Assembly: GCA_003665825.1 (NCBI GenBank)
Contig: QPFY01000001.1
Location: 799,001 to 863,000, forward strand
DNA length: 64,000 nucleotides
DNA from: Microbotryum silenes-acaulis
Taxonomy: Eukaryota; Basidiomycota; Microbotryomycetes; Microbotryales; Microbotryaceae
Direction of reading: 5' to 3'
A model generated the notes under the pieces. That model was not told the DNA's origin, ran no database searches, and was given only the letters and a program-made list of their open reading frames with translations. The position numbers and the translations under genes were made by a program. This document shows, in pieces, positions 45,355 to 57,984 of the stretch; the stretch's first letter is position 1; every line of letters starts with the position of its first letter.

Positions 45355-47899
45355 CTATTCATCGGAAGTAGGGATTTGGTCAGTTCGATCAGGCCTGTTG
45401 GGATGAGCTGGTATGAGCAGAAGACCTACCAAGAATGTTCCTAAGGTGGAGGAGTACAAGGCAGAGGTGTCAGCCAGCATGTCAATACGGGTAATCTGAG
45501 TCCCGAGTCCTCTACTGACCTTCATAACCAGACATATCGATCGGCGTATGGGTATCCCTCCACCTTCCAACGAGGTTACCACCTACGCAATACCCTCGAT
45601 AGAGCCATCTTCCCCTTGAATCGGGGGTGTACTCTTTCGTAATGGAGAACATGCCGTCATAGGACCGCACGCGTCCTTTGAGGTTGAATTGACCCCACGC
45701 CGAATGACCCTGTTTCGAGAGAAGAGTCAATATCGAGGACTCACACGAGGACAGGTCAATCCTGTCACGACTCACCGAACCGGACAACAAGATCTCGTAA
45801 CCGCCATCCTCATCTTCGGCCTCTCGATCTTCTTCCCATTCGATTGGCTCTTCGACAATACTCCGAGGTCGTTTGCTCCCCCTCGTGCTCGACGAGTCGG
45901 TCCTCGACTGGCGTGCCGCATCCTCACTCACTCGACGGGCCAACATCGCCCCTCCTCCTGAACTCGCAGCTCCCGAAGTCATCGCTGGCGCTCCTCGATC
46001 AAGACTCTGCGATCTCCTCGACGGACCAAATTGCCCAATTTCGTAACCCGCATTCAAGATCGGTCCTTTGCCACCCTGACGTTGCCCCGCTCCCAACTTG
46101 ACGATCGTCTCTTCAATCTTCCACACCTGCGGTTGATCCCCAAACGGTCCTTCGTACAAAGATCGCATCCGACCTCCCAGCATCTCGCGATAGGAATCAA
46201 AGTCGAAAAAGGAGAACCGGCCTTCCCAAGAGCCGGCCAGGTCGCCTCGGGTGCACAACGTCGGTAGCCCTCGCGACGAATAAGGATCGATGCACGAGGC
46301 GAGTCGAGCGAAATCACGGTCATGGAATCTGGACACGAGCGTAGGTAGTTCGGTCGTGACGGGTCGACTCGAAAAAGTTGCCCCGCCCCCGGCAGCAGTG
46401 GTGGCCGTCGGAGCGTTGGTGTTAATTTGCTGCTGGAAACGAGGTGGGGCCCCAGCTGCGGCTGGGTTGACGACGTCGGCCGAGACCTGTGACGGATCTT
46501 GCTCAACGCGGTAGAAAAAGCTGAAAATGGCGGCGTGAGCCAAGACGGGTGGGGTCATCTCGATGCGTCGACCCATATGGGTGATGATTTGGGCGTGGGT
46601 GCGCGGGCGTAAATCGGCGAGGAAGGCACCCATCGGTGGCGGGACGATGGGATGGGATTGTCGCGTTACAGGGAGCGTCGGGATCGTCCAGGGGACATGG
46701 AAGGCGTCGAACTTGTGGGCACCAAACACGTAGGGCTTGAGGACGAAGAAGCGTTGCTCAGATTCTGCGGGCGTCTCCGCACTGAGGTCGTCGCCGCCGA
46801 GCCAGCCAATCCATAGCCCGAGCGCTCGTCCCGCAGTCTGCCGTGGCCAACCCGGGTTCAGCGCCTCCGTGAAAAGCGAGTGTTCGTAAAAGAGTCGCAT
46901 GTAGTCGCGCATCAGACCGTATTCAACGAGGTGCGCGAGGTTCTTTCCATCTGAGCAGAGAGCAGGAGTTTCGCGGATATTAGCGGGCAGGAAAGATTGA
47001 TCCTCCCGAGTATGCACGCTCAGACTGACCATTCTCGAGCAACATCAGATAGCACGTCCATAGATTCTGGGTCAGCTCGTCCGGTTCAGTCAAGACGGGA
47101 CCATCGGAGGAAGCCATGGCCTGCATCCTGGGACTGGACGGTCGAGAGCTCGAGGGTGGGATCGACCCCGTAATGGCAGCGGAGCGCATCCTTGTGAGGA
47201 TCGTGCATCTCCGCTTAAGTTCCTTGGCCAGATCACGGCTCATGAGGGGTCTCCACACCGACGTCGATTCGAGTAGGTATTCGGAAGGCGAGTTGGGCCG
47301 GGTAAAGGAGCCGACGGTGAACTTGAGGTTGTTCGCTGGGCGAGCTTCGGTGGCCGATTCGAGCAGCACTGACTTCTTTTCCCGCTCGTCCTCAATCGTT
47401 TTCATCTGGTAAGAGAGTGCGAGCAAAGGTCAGATACGATTCAGTAAAGTACAACGTGGGATAGAAGAGTACTCACTGCCGCCCATCGTCTCTCGACCGA
47501 TCGCCAGTCGAAGCGCTGACGGAATAGATCCGCGTAGAAGCCCTCGTTGCGAGGACCCAGTACATCGTAGAAGCGTTTGCTGAGCAGGAACACGCTCAGC
47601 AGCGACGAAGGTACACCCACGGGGCATTGACGACAGACGGAAAAGGCGATGGCTTCGATCAACTCGGGTGGCAACCGCTCGAAGGGGGACAGCGAGGCTT
47701 CCATCGACTTGTGCTGCTGGCTCCCCACGACCCCGCCTCCAAGCCTGCCCTTGCCGTTGCCATTGCCGCTGCCGAACTCGGTAGAGTCGCTCGAATCCTC
47801 CTTCCGGTCCGGCACGGTCGGCGGGGGTGAATGCAACGACAGCGTCGAGTCGAACGTCTGGGAGAGCAAGGGAGAGAACAACAGGGGTACGGTCGCCAT
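45355..47899 (-). CDS. F-box protein of a basidiomycete-type family
   Basis: Transcript-order exons 47899-47477, 47405-47030, 46950-45776, 45709-45520 and 45440-45355 give about 749 residues. The F-box lies at about residues 70-115 (LSPFERLPPELIEAIAFSV..LLSVFLLSKRFYDVL), so the protein is probably a substrate receptor for an SCF ubiquitin ligase. The middle contains a helical region with WPRQTAGRALGLWIGWLGGD. The end has a beta-rich segment with WEGRFSFFDFDSYREML and GRWLYRGYCVGGNLVGRWRD, a pattern I associate with fungal F-box proteins of unknown target. Intron 3 (45710-45775, 66 nt) has no stop and keeps frame, so a retained form would be translatable. The last exon may end earlier if a GTAGGT site at 45428 is used. 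Confidence 0.75.
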
Positions 47900-49909
47900 C
47901 GTGCCAAGCGCAGAAGGATGGACGGATCGAGAGCGGAGGTGGGGGCGGGAGGACGGTCGTCGCGCGCGAGGGCCCTCAGCTCAGCAGCTAAGGGGAACTC
48001 CGAGAACGCGGAAGTTCAGCCTACCGCGTTAGATCACTTGGCAGCTGCCGGATCACAAACTCCGCAGATTGGCACAGGGCCGAAGTTGATGCGACCCTTG
48101 TGTTCATCTTTGAAAGCATGCTAAATCGTCTACGATAGAGTCAATCTCCCGGCTCGGAGAATTTGGCTCGGTCGCTTCGGGATTGAAAATACGGTGACAA
48201 TTTTTTTATGGCTCATCCATCGCGGGTCGACTCATCCGCGGCTCTACCTCGACAATTCGGCGGATTAGCTTGCAGAGCAGCTGAACTAGCTCCTGACCGA
48301 AATTGAAAAAGGTCAACGAACAAGCAATCGGAAAGCTCCTCCAACGTTCCTGCAGAGCCACCGCGGCCAAGTCTGCGCGTTCATCGGTGGTTCTCTGGCA
48401 GGCTGGCGTCCATTGAAGGCGCGCGCGACAATCACGAGCGCCTTCGGGCTCAAGCGCTCAAGGACGGTTTCGGAAAGTGCGCGGCTGCGGACCTACATCC
48501 AACCCCCTATCCCGAGGCACCGACGACCTTGCAAGCACTCGCTCGGAGTAGAGCTCGGTTTGGGCGCTCGTTCGAGCTGACAACTTGGAGTCAGTCGAGA
48601 TAGATGGAAGCTCTGCCCTGGCCTAGGTCTGCGCAGTCGGGTCGAATCTTGAGGCGAACTGGCCAGACTACAGCCTAGCGCTGGCACTCGTACCATTCCC
48701 TTGCAGCCCTTCCCCTACACTCAGGCAGAACATCAATTTCGAAGTCTCGGTGTTCTTTCTTCATTTTGGTGCTCTCCTTCCCCAACTGAATAGACATACC
48801 TTGCACCTGCACCGCAGTTTTCGTCCTCCCTCTCTTCATCGGCAGGCCCGACATCATCATCACCCGGACGCTCCACTTCTCGCTCATCAGTCACAACACC
48901 CATTCATTCCGTGAGCTTACGTGGTCTCCATATCGACAGTCTTCAGAATCTGACCGCTCCTGAGCCACTCGTTTCCTCACTGGAAAATATCTTCGTTCTA
49001 TATCTCGCCTCATACTACCAACTCGGGACGTTCACCCGGATAAAAACCTCTGCAGTGGCAACGACCAAACCGACCACAGTTGCCACCGTTCCAACTGCAT
49101 TCGCTGTAACATCCAGAAAAACTACAACAGCCGCAAGCGCGACAAAGACTGCCCTGAAAGCCGCGAGACGGAGTGTCCGACGCTGCAGCAGTCGGAGCGC
49201 CGGCAACGAAAGTATTTTGGCGGATTCTGATTCGTCGAGGGCGGTGCGGGGCATTACGGATGAGGGATGGGAACTTCCGCGAGAGATGATGAGACGACAG
49301 GGGTGGGAATGGGATGAGTTGAGTTTGGATTGAAAAGCGGCGGGTACCGACCTTCCAGTTGGTTCGGCTGAGCTTTATCGTAGCCAATCCAAGACATCGG
49401 CGGCGGAGCCGACTTTTTCGCTCTCGTCAACACGGCTACCGGTTATGCTGTGCATGCTGCTGATGGGCATATACTCACGGGTCTGCTGACCGATCCCATT
49501 TGTTTGTACAACACAGGCAACAGAGGGGCTTCATATTCAGAACCCACAATTCCAGTGGCTGCGACGATCTTTTTGATTGCCGCCGGGGCCGGTGAGGTGA
49601 ATCGGAGCTGCTGAGAACCGCTCACCCGGCGGCCGTTCCTGCCTAGCTGAATAATTATCTTTGAAAGACCCCATGCAAGGAGTTTCTCGAATTGCCAGAC
49701 AGTACTCTGATGACTGCGTGATTGAGCGTGTGATATGTCCAGACTGATTCGTCGGCATTTGTGAGCATCAGAGCACGCCGGTAGCCGACTTTTCACTAGC
49801 GCGCGTTCGTCCCCCGAAAAGCGAGAGCCTCCTGCCCCACATGCGGCGGGGTCCGCGGCTCTTCTTGCGCTCTGGACCTCTTGCAGCATCCAATAGTCAT
49901 TCACACACC
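47900..49909. other. 2 kb intergenic region without convincing gene
   Basis: The left end holds the F-box gene promoter and the right end that of the mpaB-like gene. Two weak hints were seen. A plus-strand frame ending at 49333 closes with WELPREMMRRQGWEWDELSL, which looks protein-like. A different frame at 48964-49230 is Cys-containing (CSGNDQTDHSCHRSNCIRC). Neither can be joined to a start by credible splice sites, so neither is called. Confidence 0.45.
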
Positions 49910-51720
49910 ATGTCGATGCCATACGGGTCCTACGTGACGTACACTGTGGTCGCCATCGTATCGTACCTCGGCTACGTCCATCTGACCCGCTACTCCAGGA
50001 TCAAAGCGACCCATCTCGCCTACGCGAAGCGCCATGGACTCGCTCGACCGCCTCCACTGCGTCGTGGACGTGATGGTCATGCACCGACGCGTGAACAATA
50101 CCCCATGACACCAGCAGAAGCTCAGGCTATCTTGACTCCCGGAGCCGAGTTTGACATGCCCTTTACAATCACCAAAGCGCTTGAATTCGCCTTATTCCTC
50201 GTGAGTCGCTCGTGACCTCTAGCCGTGGTTTGCGGGGACCCCAGCTCTCGCTTTCAGCTGAAAGTTTCAACCTCCCCAAAGACTTGTCAACCTGAAAGCT
50301 AGCTGACCAAGTACAAAAGAAGGCACCTTGCATCAAATGGATACTGACTATTCCAAGTGTACATTTATCCATCTTGGCGTCCATCACAGACCTACGGCAT
50401 CGAGACCATCTCTGACGTGCTGCTCAGTTCTGCCGAGTTCACCGACATGGACAAAGCTGGCCGCCGGTGAGTGATATGTCCCTACGACGAGGCGGGTGGT
50501 TATGTCCTCAATATTCATACTGATGTTTGTGCGCTCCGTACAGCTACGTCGATACGAACGTACTAATTGGCTCATTTCTCCGGTACCCCATGGTCGGCCC
50601 TGGCTCAGGAGTCGAATCAGCCGGACCGCTGGACCCACGAGGAGCGATCGCGATCGCTCGCATCAATCTCCAACATTCCCACTACAAGGCCATCACCAAC
50701 AGCGATTTACTCTACACCCTGTCGACATTCATCCGTGAGCCGGCCCTCTGGGCCCATCGCTTCGAGTGGCGATGCTTGACCCCACTCGAGGAACAGGCCT
50801 GGCACGTCTTTTTCTCCGAGGTTGGTCGGCGTATGGGTATCGAGGAGATCCCTGTCGAACTGCAGGAGATGCTCGATTGGTCCGAGGCGTACGAGGAGGA
50901 GAACATGCTGCCGAATGAGAAGAGTCGCAAGGTCGCTGAAGCAACGACGGATCTGCTCCTGTTCAACGTACCGAACTTTCTCAAGAATGGGGGACGTATC
51001 GTCGTATCGACTCTGATGACGGATAGGCTGCGTGCGGCGGTCAAGTAAGCATCTAGTACTGCTCTAGTGATGTTCATGGTTCGGGACTGATCAATTCGAG
51101 ATGCTGATCCCCCCGCAGAGCTCCTCAACCTCCCGCTTGGCTCACGTCCTTTGTCCACTCGGCCCTTCACATGCGCGCATTCGTCATCCGTCACCTGTTT
51201 CCGCCTCGGCCCGAATCGATGGGGTTCAACACTGTTCCTCATCCCCGAGAATATCCCGCTTTCCCGCCCGGCTATCGACACGAAGCCTCCGCGGACGACG
51301 AAAAGCTTTCGAAGTCGGACAAGGCCTCAGATCGATACGCCCCGATGTCCCATCCTCCTTCGTACATGAATGAACCATGGTATATGCCAATCCCTTCTAC
51401 GCCTTGGATGTGGCTACAGAAGGGGTTAATAATGATTGGAATGGCGCATCCGCGTTCGATCCCGTCTCAGGAGTTTCAGCCGGAGGGTTATCGTTTGGAG
51501 TCGATGGTGGGTTCAAAGCCTACTTTTTTCATTGCCTCTTGGGGAATTGTGAGGCTGATAAATCCGCGCGCTCATTTCATACCTACAGGGTCCTCGCAAG
51601 TACGAAGGCAAAGAAGTGGACGAGGTGCGTCGACGAGCCGAGAAGATTCAAGGGGGCAAATTGGAAGGCCTCTATGCGGTCGGCGGAACCCCGCGCGCGC
51701 GATGCCCCTTCGCCATGTGA
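49910..51720 (+). CDS. ER-bound oxygenase of the mpaB / DUF2236 family
   Basis: Exons 49910-50200, 50390-50466, 50544-51044, 51119-51506 and 51589-51720 give 462 residues. A membrane segment lies at residues ~9-26 (VTYTVVAIVSYLGYVHL). The catalytic region includes YVDTNVLIGSFLRYP, RINLQHSHYKAITNSDLLYT, EPALWAHRFEWRCLTPLEEQ and AWHVFFSEVGRRMGIEE. These match fungal MpaB-like proteins of the DUF2236 (latex-clearing-like) family. Such proteins are thought to use a haem or metal to cleave prenyl chains; MpaB itself shortens a farnesyl chain in mycophenolic acid synthesis. No biosynthetic cluster surrounds this copy, so a housekeeping lipid role is possible. Intron 1 is 189 nt. The C-terminus (GGTPRARCPFAM) is short and Cys-containing. 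Confidence 0.8.
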
Positions 51721-52225
51721 ATCTTCGAGGCTCGTGGCCGTGTCTCTTGGTCGTGGCGAGCGTATGGCCTCTGGAGTTTTTGGAGTAACGAAGTCTTTTA
51801 GTGATTTACTGTGAAGTGCCCTCTATTGGCCTGTCTAGCCTCCGAAGTTTGTGATCCACACGGACGTCTAAACTGATGTTGACCATCGGCAGAACTTGTC
51901 TCTGATCCCACATGTGATCAATACAATCCTCAATTCATCAAAAGTTCTCCTGCACGCAACTGCGAGAGCTTACTTGAGCCATCATACGCTCTCCATGACT
52001 CCTCACGAAGCGCTTTTTTTTTTGGTATCAAGCCTGATTAGATTTCACATATTCGGTTATCTACGCAAAATCAATGTTTCTTGAAAAGGGGGGTTGGGCT
52101 TATGTAAAGTCATAGCCACTAGATCCATGCAGCCCCCACACTCCTAAAACCACCAAAAGTGTGATTCCAATCATGTGAGCACCAACCACCCTTCCTATTC
52201 CATGGTGTTAAAGAATAGGCACAAT
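51721..52225. other. Intergenic / retrotransposon 3' flank
   Basis: No gene. A run of 10 T occurs at 52014-52023 and AT-rich sequence surrounds it. This may hold the 3' end of the minus-strand retrotransposon, where a poly-A tail would read as T on this strand, but I could not fix a boundary. Confidence 0.35.
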
Positions 52226-52232
52226 AGAGAGA

Positions 52233-52272
<40 letters not shown>

Positions 52273-52280
52273 GGGAGGAA
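52226..52280 (+). repeat. (GA)n purine microsatellite
   Basis: Perfect GA dinucleotides run from about 52241 to 52266 within a longer purine tract. The position just beyond the last coding block of the retrotransposon suggests it could be the element's 3' UTR or tail. Confidence 0.9.
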
Positions 52281-52327
52281 AATCAGGAGAGAAAACTCAG
52301 AAACTCCGTACTCATGAAAACGTCAAG

Positions 52328-55300
52328 TCACATCATCTGGTCCAGAAGCTCGCCGTCTGGCAGACGTCGAAGTCGGAATTTGAGATGCGAGCGGACTTCG
52401 CGAGTAAGAAAGTACGGGGTTGGTAGGGGAATTTGATCCTTGTGCTGATGCCATCGAGCAAGGTAGAGCTTGTTGAAAGCAATCGCAAGAACGACTCGAA
52501 CGACGATGTAGGTCCGAGAGTCACGACTTCCGCCACGCACCCGAGGAAGGCCAAGCATGATCTGAGGAGAGTCAACTTCGCCAGGTTGGAAGTCACCTGC
52601 CTGGCCAAGTGCAACCCTCAGCAGCTGCAAGGTCAGGCGCCAGAACTCACGTGAATGGTCACATTCAAAGTAGAAGTGCATGAAGGTGTCTCGTTGGCCG
52701 CACTGTGGACACCCATCAGATGCAGCGTGACCATGGTGATGTTGCAGAACGCATGTCGGCGTCGCCCCGAAGATCAGCTTCCAGTGAACGTCCTTTTCGA
52801 CCGCTGTTGCCCATTGACTGTTGAGCCAGATCCAGAATTGTTGCTTCTGTGACTTTGTGAGATCTGTTGGCCACTTGAGTCGAGAGCCGTCGTCCAGCGA
52901 GGGATAGCGGGCCTCATTGATGAAGTGCCGCAGAGCTTTGATCGTAAAAGGACGGGTCGCGCCAAGGAACGTGTAGGTGCAGGGTCGTAGGAAGTAGCAG
53001 TCGCCAATGGCGGTCCGGACGGCGGCGGGCTGGGGCAATACAGAGGCTATCGGAGAGCTAGCACTCACATCGGCCCAAAGCTTTTCCAATAACGACTCTG
53101 GTTGCAGGCCTGGGTTGACGGGGTCCCCTGTCGTCTGAGGCCTCCGGTAAAGATCGATGATTGCCCCAAACTTTTTGAGCCGCTTGCGCGCATCGTCCGA
53201 CAGGCCTTGTGGGTGTAAGGAAGGCAGAGTAGGTGGGATCACGAGCACCTCGGTCGACCGAAGGAGCTCTGGGAACACATGGGGCAGCATCAGTCGCGCA
53301 ACGTTGATGACCTTCGTCCACCGCGCGTGGGTTGCGCGGCGAGGTGAGGCAATCAGTGTTGACCAAATCGACGTTTCTTCCGGATATGTGCGCTCCAGCT
53401 GATCCGTGCGAGTGTAGCCCAGATCGGCTCGAAGCCATGGGCAACGCAGTCCCAGAACTGGATCGCCATAGAGCAAACAATGTCCTCGATGCTCAGCAGG
53501 CCCAATCCACCAAGATCGCGACGGAGGAAGACCGCCTCTTTTGTCACGGGTCGGAAGGAGTCGTTGTGCCACACGAAGGAGATGAGCGCTTGTTCGAAAG
53601 CGTCGACGAAAGTGACGGGCGGGATGTCGAACGAGAGCAAGTGGATGACCCTCGAAGTGACATACGAGTTGGCGTACATCGCGCGAGCCCGTGGGGGAAC
53701 ACGTCGATTCGCCGCTGCCTCCAGTCGAGCCTTTGCTCGGTTGAGTGTCGTGCTCCAGAAGAGCGAGAGATTGCCGTCAATGGAAACCGGATAGCCAGCC
53801 CAAGTCATGCACTCACCAGCGCGCACAGTAGCGATCCCGCTAGCCCGCTCGTCCTGAGTCCAGCCCAAGCCGAGAGGGAGAGCAGTCGTCTTGGCCGTGT
53901 TCGAGCGTCCGTTTGTAGCCAAGCGCCAATCGACGGCGAGACCAGTCAGGAGATCGAGTGCTGCCGGTAACGAGACGAGCACGATCGCATCGTCCGCAAA
54001 GGCGAGGTGGGTGAGGATTGCAGCCCGGGTGGGAAGAAATACTGCACTGAGATCAAGGGCAATTTTTCTCCTCACTAGGGCATCGAGGTAGGGCTGAAAA
54101 CACACGTTCCAGATGGGACAACTCACGGGATCTCCTTGCCCGAGCCCGCACAGCATGCGCACAGCCTCCGTGAGGTATCCATTGATGATGTAACGAAGTG
54201 ACACCGATCTGTAGATAACGCTGAGAAGGCCAAGGAAGCGTTCTGGCGCTCCCATCGCTCGAAAGACGCTCATGATCCAGTCATGATCAACTAGGTCATA
54301 TGCGCTTTCCTGATCAAGCGATAGGAGAGCCGAGTCAGCAAGGTCAAGGGAGCGAATTTGTTCAAGGAGCAGGGACAAGTGACTTCCCGCGTCTGAGGCC
54401 TTTCGACCAGGCATGAAACCATGTTGTGAAGGGGGAAGAACGGATAGCAGCACTTTGTTCAGCCTTGCTACGAGGACCTTGGTCATCAACTTGTACGAGC
54501 ACTCGCGAAGCGTGATCGGGCGGTAGTACTTGAGGTCCGAGTAGTCAGCGTCAGGCTTTGACTTTTTGAGGAGGCGGACAATTCCTTTGGTCATCGATTC
54601 AGGCAGAGCACCTTTCGTCTACGCCTCATTGCAAGTCGAGGCCAGTAGCTCCGCAAAGACGGTTGGGGAGGACTGATACATCTCGTACGGTAGCCCGCTC
54701 GCTCCTGGACTTCGGCCCTTGTCAGTCTTGGCAATTGCGGCTGCAAACTCGTCGGCAGTGAAAGGTTCCTCGAGCAGCTTGGCGTGTCGCGCAGTCATCG
54801 GCCTCATGAACCTTGAATCGGAGTGCTTCTTGCCTCTTGGTAAAGCGCATCGTACGTGATCAAGAAGGGTAGAGCGAGCAGCTTCGACTTGAGCGGGATC
54901 GCGATCATCTGGCGTGTGGTGGTCTTGGAAGTATGCTCGCGCGTGGTCCAAGCACTTGGTAAGGTCTGTTGAGGGCGACCCATCCGCCAGACGAAGGGTG
55001 TCGATCTTGATGGCCGTTCGGCGAGCAGCGAGTCGTGCATGGACCGTGTGGGAGAGCTGCTCCTCCGAGCTGAGTTCCGGGATGTGCGCACGAATCCTCA
55101 TTTGACGGGCTCGGTCGAGGATCAAAACCTTGGTCATGGCCACCAGATCTTGCCATTCGGCTCGTCTCCCGTCGTCGAAAGTACCGAGTGCTTCGAGCTC
55201 ATGGATACGACGCTCGAGCGTTTCCTTTGTCGTCGAAAATTGCCGATTCAGGTGGCGAGCATGGTCACTCGAGGCAGATCTAAGTCGAGACATCGCTTCC

Positions 55301-56214
55301 TCAAAAGCCGCAAGCGGATCGAGCGGGTGGGACTCGCGAGATGCGTCGATGGTGAAAGGTATGCGAGCTGCAAAGGTTTCGTCGGCGTAGACTCGTGTGT
55401 TGACTCGTAGCAGCTGGGACGACGTTTCCGGGAGCGAGGGCAGGGCCGGCGTGCTTTTGGCGGATGGGCAGGCGATCCCCACATACACGGGGCGATGGTC
55501 CGAGAGGAGCGCGTCGAGGTACGTGGTCCCCGAGACCAGCAGATGAGCATGTTGTTCCGACAAGAGGATGTAGTCGATGCGCGACCAGGATTTGATCTTG
55601 CCCGCCTGTTTATGCGGCCTGCTGAAGTGGTTCGAGTGAGGGTGCAGGTATCGGATCGTGTCGATCACAGCAAAAGGGAGCCGGCCGATGAGAGTACGCC
55701 AGTAGGTGGAGGCAGATCCAGACCGTCCCTCTGTAGAAACTGATTTTCGATCCACCATAACGTTTGGACAGTCGTTCAAGTCTCCGGCGATGATCCTGAC
55801 GGTCGTTTCGGGTTCTCGGTTGAGCGAAAAAGTGCTGAAGTGGGCCTTGCGTTCCTTCGGGTTCACGGGGGCATAGTAGTTCACGAACTGGTATTTCTGT
55901 CAATTCAAAAAGTAGTTGATAGTAAGTATTCGAGGGTCAGGAAAGTCTCGAAAAATAGGGGAAAGGACGTACAGGCGGGAGCGCTCCGGGATGAGGGTGG
56001 CGACAAGGAGACCTTTCCAACATCGCTCGAAGCGCTCCCGTTGTGATCGACTCTTTAATCCGTGCTCCTGTACAAATACAATGGAAGGGGGTGGAGAGAG
56101 GGAAGAGAGGTAGACGAGGAAACGCTCCTGGCGCCCTAAGTCAGCAATAGAGTTTACATTGAAGGTGAGAAGGTGGAGCTGGTCCAAGTCAGGTCGAGTT
56201 GGTGGTACAATCAT
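52328..56214 (-). pseudogene. Retrotransposon ORF2: endonuclease and reverse transcriptase, interrupted
   Basis: ATG 56214 opens an APE-type endonuclease (LLTFNVNSIADLG, VFVQEHG, IIAGDLND, LLSDHRPVYVG). The reverse transcriptase follows. It has [59 protein letters not shown] and the catalytic FADD (about 53989-54000). A C-terminal CPQCGQRDTF..HFYFECDHSREFW motif lies near 52690-52740. The frame is broken by a TGA at 55900-55902 just after INYFLN, by a TAG near 54619, and by one frameshift near 53360-53400 (RKKRRF to STLIASPRR). Apart from these the frame is well kept, so damage is light. The product would not be made whole. Confidence 0.88.
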
Positions 56215-56226
56215 TTTGGGTAGTTC

Positions 56227-57984
56227 TTAATTTGTGTCCATCAAGGACACTGAACCAGAAGATAGAGGAGAGGATGCGAGCGCTGTTCCCTTCGGGGCGC
56301 GAGTGGTCGGCCTTTCGTACGGTGCCGGTCTCTTGGAGCGTGGTGAAGTCGGAGGTGCCAAAGACGAGAGAGGTGTTGAAGACGGGATCGGGCTCGAATC
56401 AGCCGAGCTCAAATGCGATGATACCGGGGTCGATAGAGCCGCCGCCAGCCCAAAGTCGTTGCTGTTCGGTTTAGATGATAACGAGGTGGACCCCTGCTCT
56501 ACTTCCATTGCTTGTTCATCCTCCGTCGCCTCTTCTTCCTGACTTCCATCCTCCTCCTTTTCCGCCGGACCGCTCCTCATCTCCTCTTTCTGACCGCCCC
56601 TTCCTTCGGCCCTATTTTCCTCATTTTCCTCATCCCCTTCCTCTTCCATGTCCTCCTCTTCCAATCCCGCAAAGGCGTTGGTGAGCGTCATCCCGTTTGC
56701 CCCCGTAGCCGGACTAGGGGTGGTGGTCGGCCGGGCCTTGCTGCTCTGGGTGGCCGTCGCCCATCGATCGCCGGTGCCCCTGTCCGAGGTCGCTCGAGGT
56801 TGGGAAGCGACCGCGCGGTTGAGTCCGACCACCTGCCGTTGGATCTTGGCTTGCTGGATCGGACAGACGGAACGAACATGTCCGGGACGGCGACAGTAGC
56901 CGCAGAAGCCCACCTGAAGATCGTTGTTGAGAGCGACTACCGCTCCTTGCCTGTTGGTGAGGTGGACCGGCAAAAAGGTGTTGAAGTCGACGTCCTTCTT
57001 CGCTTCTTCCGGAAGTTGCACATAGTACCAGTAGTCGCCACTGAAGAGGAGTTGGAATGGTTCGTCTGGAACTACCTCGAGGTTGCGCTGGAAATGTAGG
57101 ATCTCCGGGGTCGCGATCTTCGTTCCCCAGGTCTTGTTGTAGGTCTCGGCGCTTTTGCGGAGGGCAACGCGGATGCCGTTGAGCCAAAAGTCCGGGTCGT
57201 CTCGGTCGGAGTGACAACGGAGCCTGATTTCGACTACCCTGTCGATGGGGGAATGAGGGAGGGTGATCGTCGTTGGCGAGCCCCTGTACTGGAAAGCCGG
57301 ACGTTGGCAGGCGCGGGCGAAAGCCTCGGCGTTACGGAAGTTGATGTCGTACGTGTGGACGGCGTGGTTGCAGCCTTTCGACGGGTCGGCCGGGATGACA
57401 CGCGGCGAGATGCCGCAGATATCGGAAAGGAGGTGATCAAATTTGGATCCGAGCTTGCTGATGTCGGCGTTAGGGATGGAGAAGAGGCACATGGATTTGG
57501 GTTTCGCCGTGTTGTAGTGTGCGATGAGCGCCTTTTCGACGTCGACGCGAGGGAGCGACTTGTGGGTCGCAAGACTGAGGGTGATACGGATGGTGTCGGG
57601 CTGGACAACATCGCGGTAATCGGTTTCGGATCCTTTCAACTTCCTGGAGGCGTCTTTCATCGCCATGGCAGAGGTAGGTGGGTAGAGGGGATGGTGATGG
57701 TGGACGTGGAGCATGCGCCCCGCGTTGGGGCCAGGTACGATATTGAGCTCCTTGCAGAAGAGTAGACGTTCAGCAAGGTCTCGTTGTTGTTCTTGGATCG
57801 TCAGCTCATGGGCAGCCGTGGCAGCCATGGCGGCGGTGATGACGGTAGGGGAAGTGACCGGTGACGGGGGGCTGGCGGTTGACGACGCATCTTGTTGAAG
57901 GACGGGTCTACCCGATGGCGACGGTGTAACGACTACAGCAGGCAGCAGGGTGCCGCCTGGATCGTCGGCACTGCTGACATTCAT
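56227..57984 (-). CDS. Retrotransposon ORF1 (gag-like, CCHC zinc knuckle)
   Basis: An open frame of 585 residues starts at ATG 57984. A Pro/Ser-rich head leads to an ordered middle (about 130-350; RNLEVVPDEPFQLLFSGDYW). One zinc knuckle follows, CGYCRRPGHVRSVC (C361, C364, H369, C374; CX2CX4HX4C). The tail after 400 is acidic (EEEDMEEEGDEENEENR) and Ser/Pro-rich. ORF1 proteins of this class bind element RNA and form the RNP used in target-primed reverse transcription. ORF2 begins 12 bases after the stop codon, suggesting reinitiation or coupled translation. An intact frame contrasts with the damaged ORF2. Confidence 0.85.
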   Translation of the reverse strand: MNVSSADDPGGTLLPAVVVTPSPSGRPVLQQDASSTASPPSPVTSPTVITAAMAATAAHELTIQEQQRDLAERLLFCKELNIVPGPNAGRMLHVHHHHPLYPPTSAMAMKDASRKLKGSETDYRDVVQPDTIRITLSLATHKSLPRVDVEKALIAHYNTAKPKSMCLFSIPNADISKLGSKFDHLLSDICGISPRVIPADPSKGCNHAVHTYDINFRNAEAFARACQRPAFQYRGSPTTITLPHSPIDRVVEIRLRCHSDRDDPDFWLNGIRVALRKSAETYNKTWGTKIATPEILHFQRNLEVVPDEPFQLLFSGDYWYYVQLPEEAKKDVDFNTFLPVHLTNRQGAVVALNNDLQVGFCGYCRRPGHVRSVCPIQQAKIQRQVVGLNRAVASQPRATSDRGTGDRWATATQSSKARPTTTPSPATGANGMTLTNAFAGLEEEDMEEEGDEENEENRAEGRGGQKEEMRSGPAEKEEDGSQEEEATEDEQAMEVEQGSTSLSSKPNSNDFGLAAALSTPVSSHLSSADSSPIPSSTPLSSLAPPTSPRSKRPAPYERPTTRAPKGTALASSPLSSGSVSLMDTN

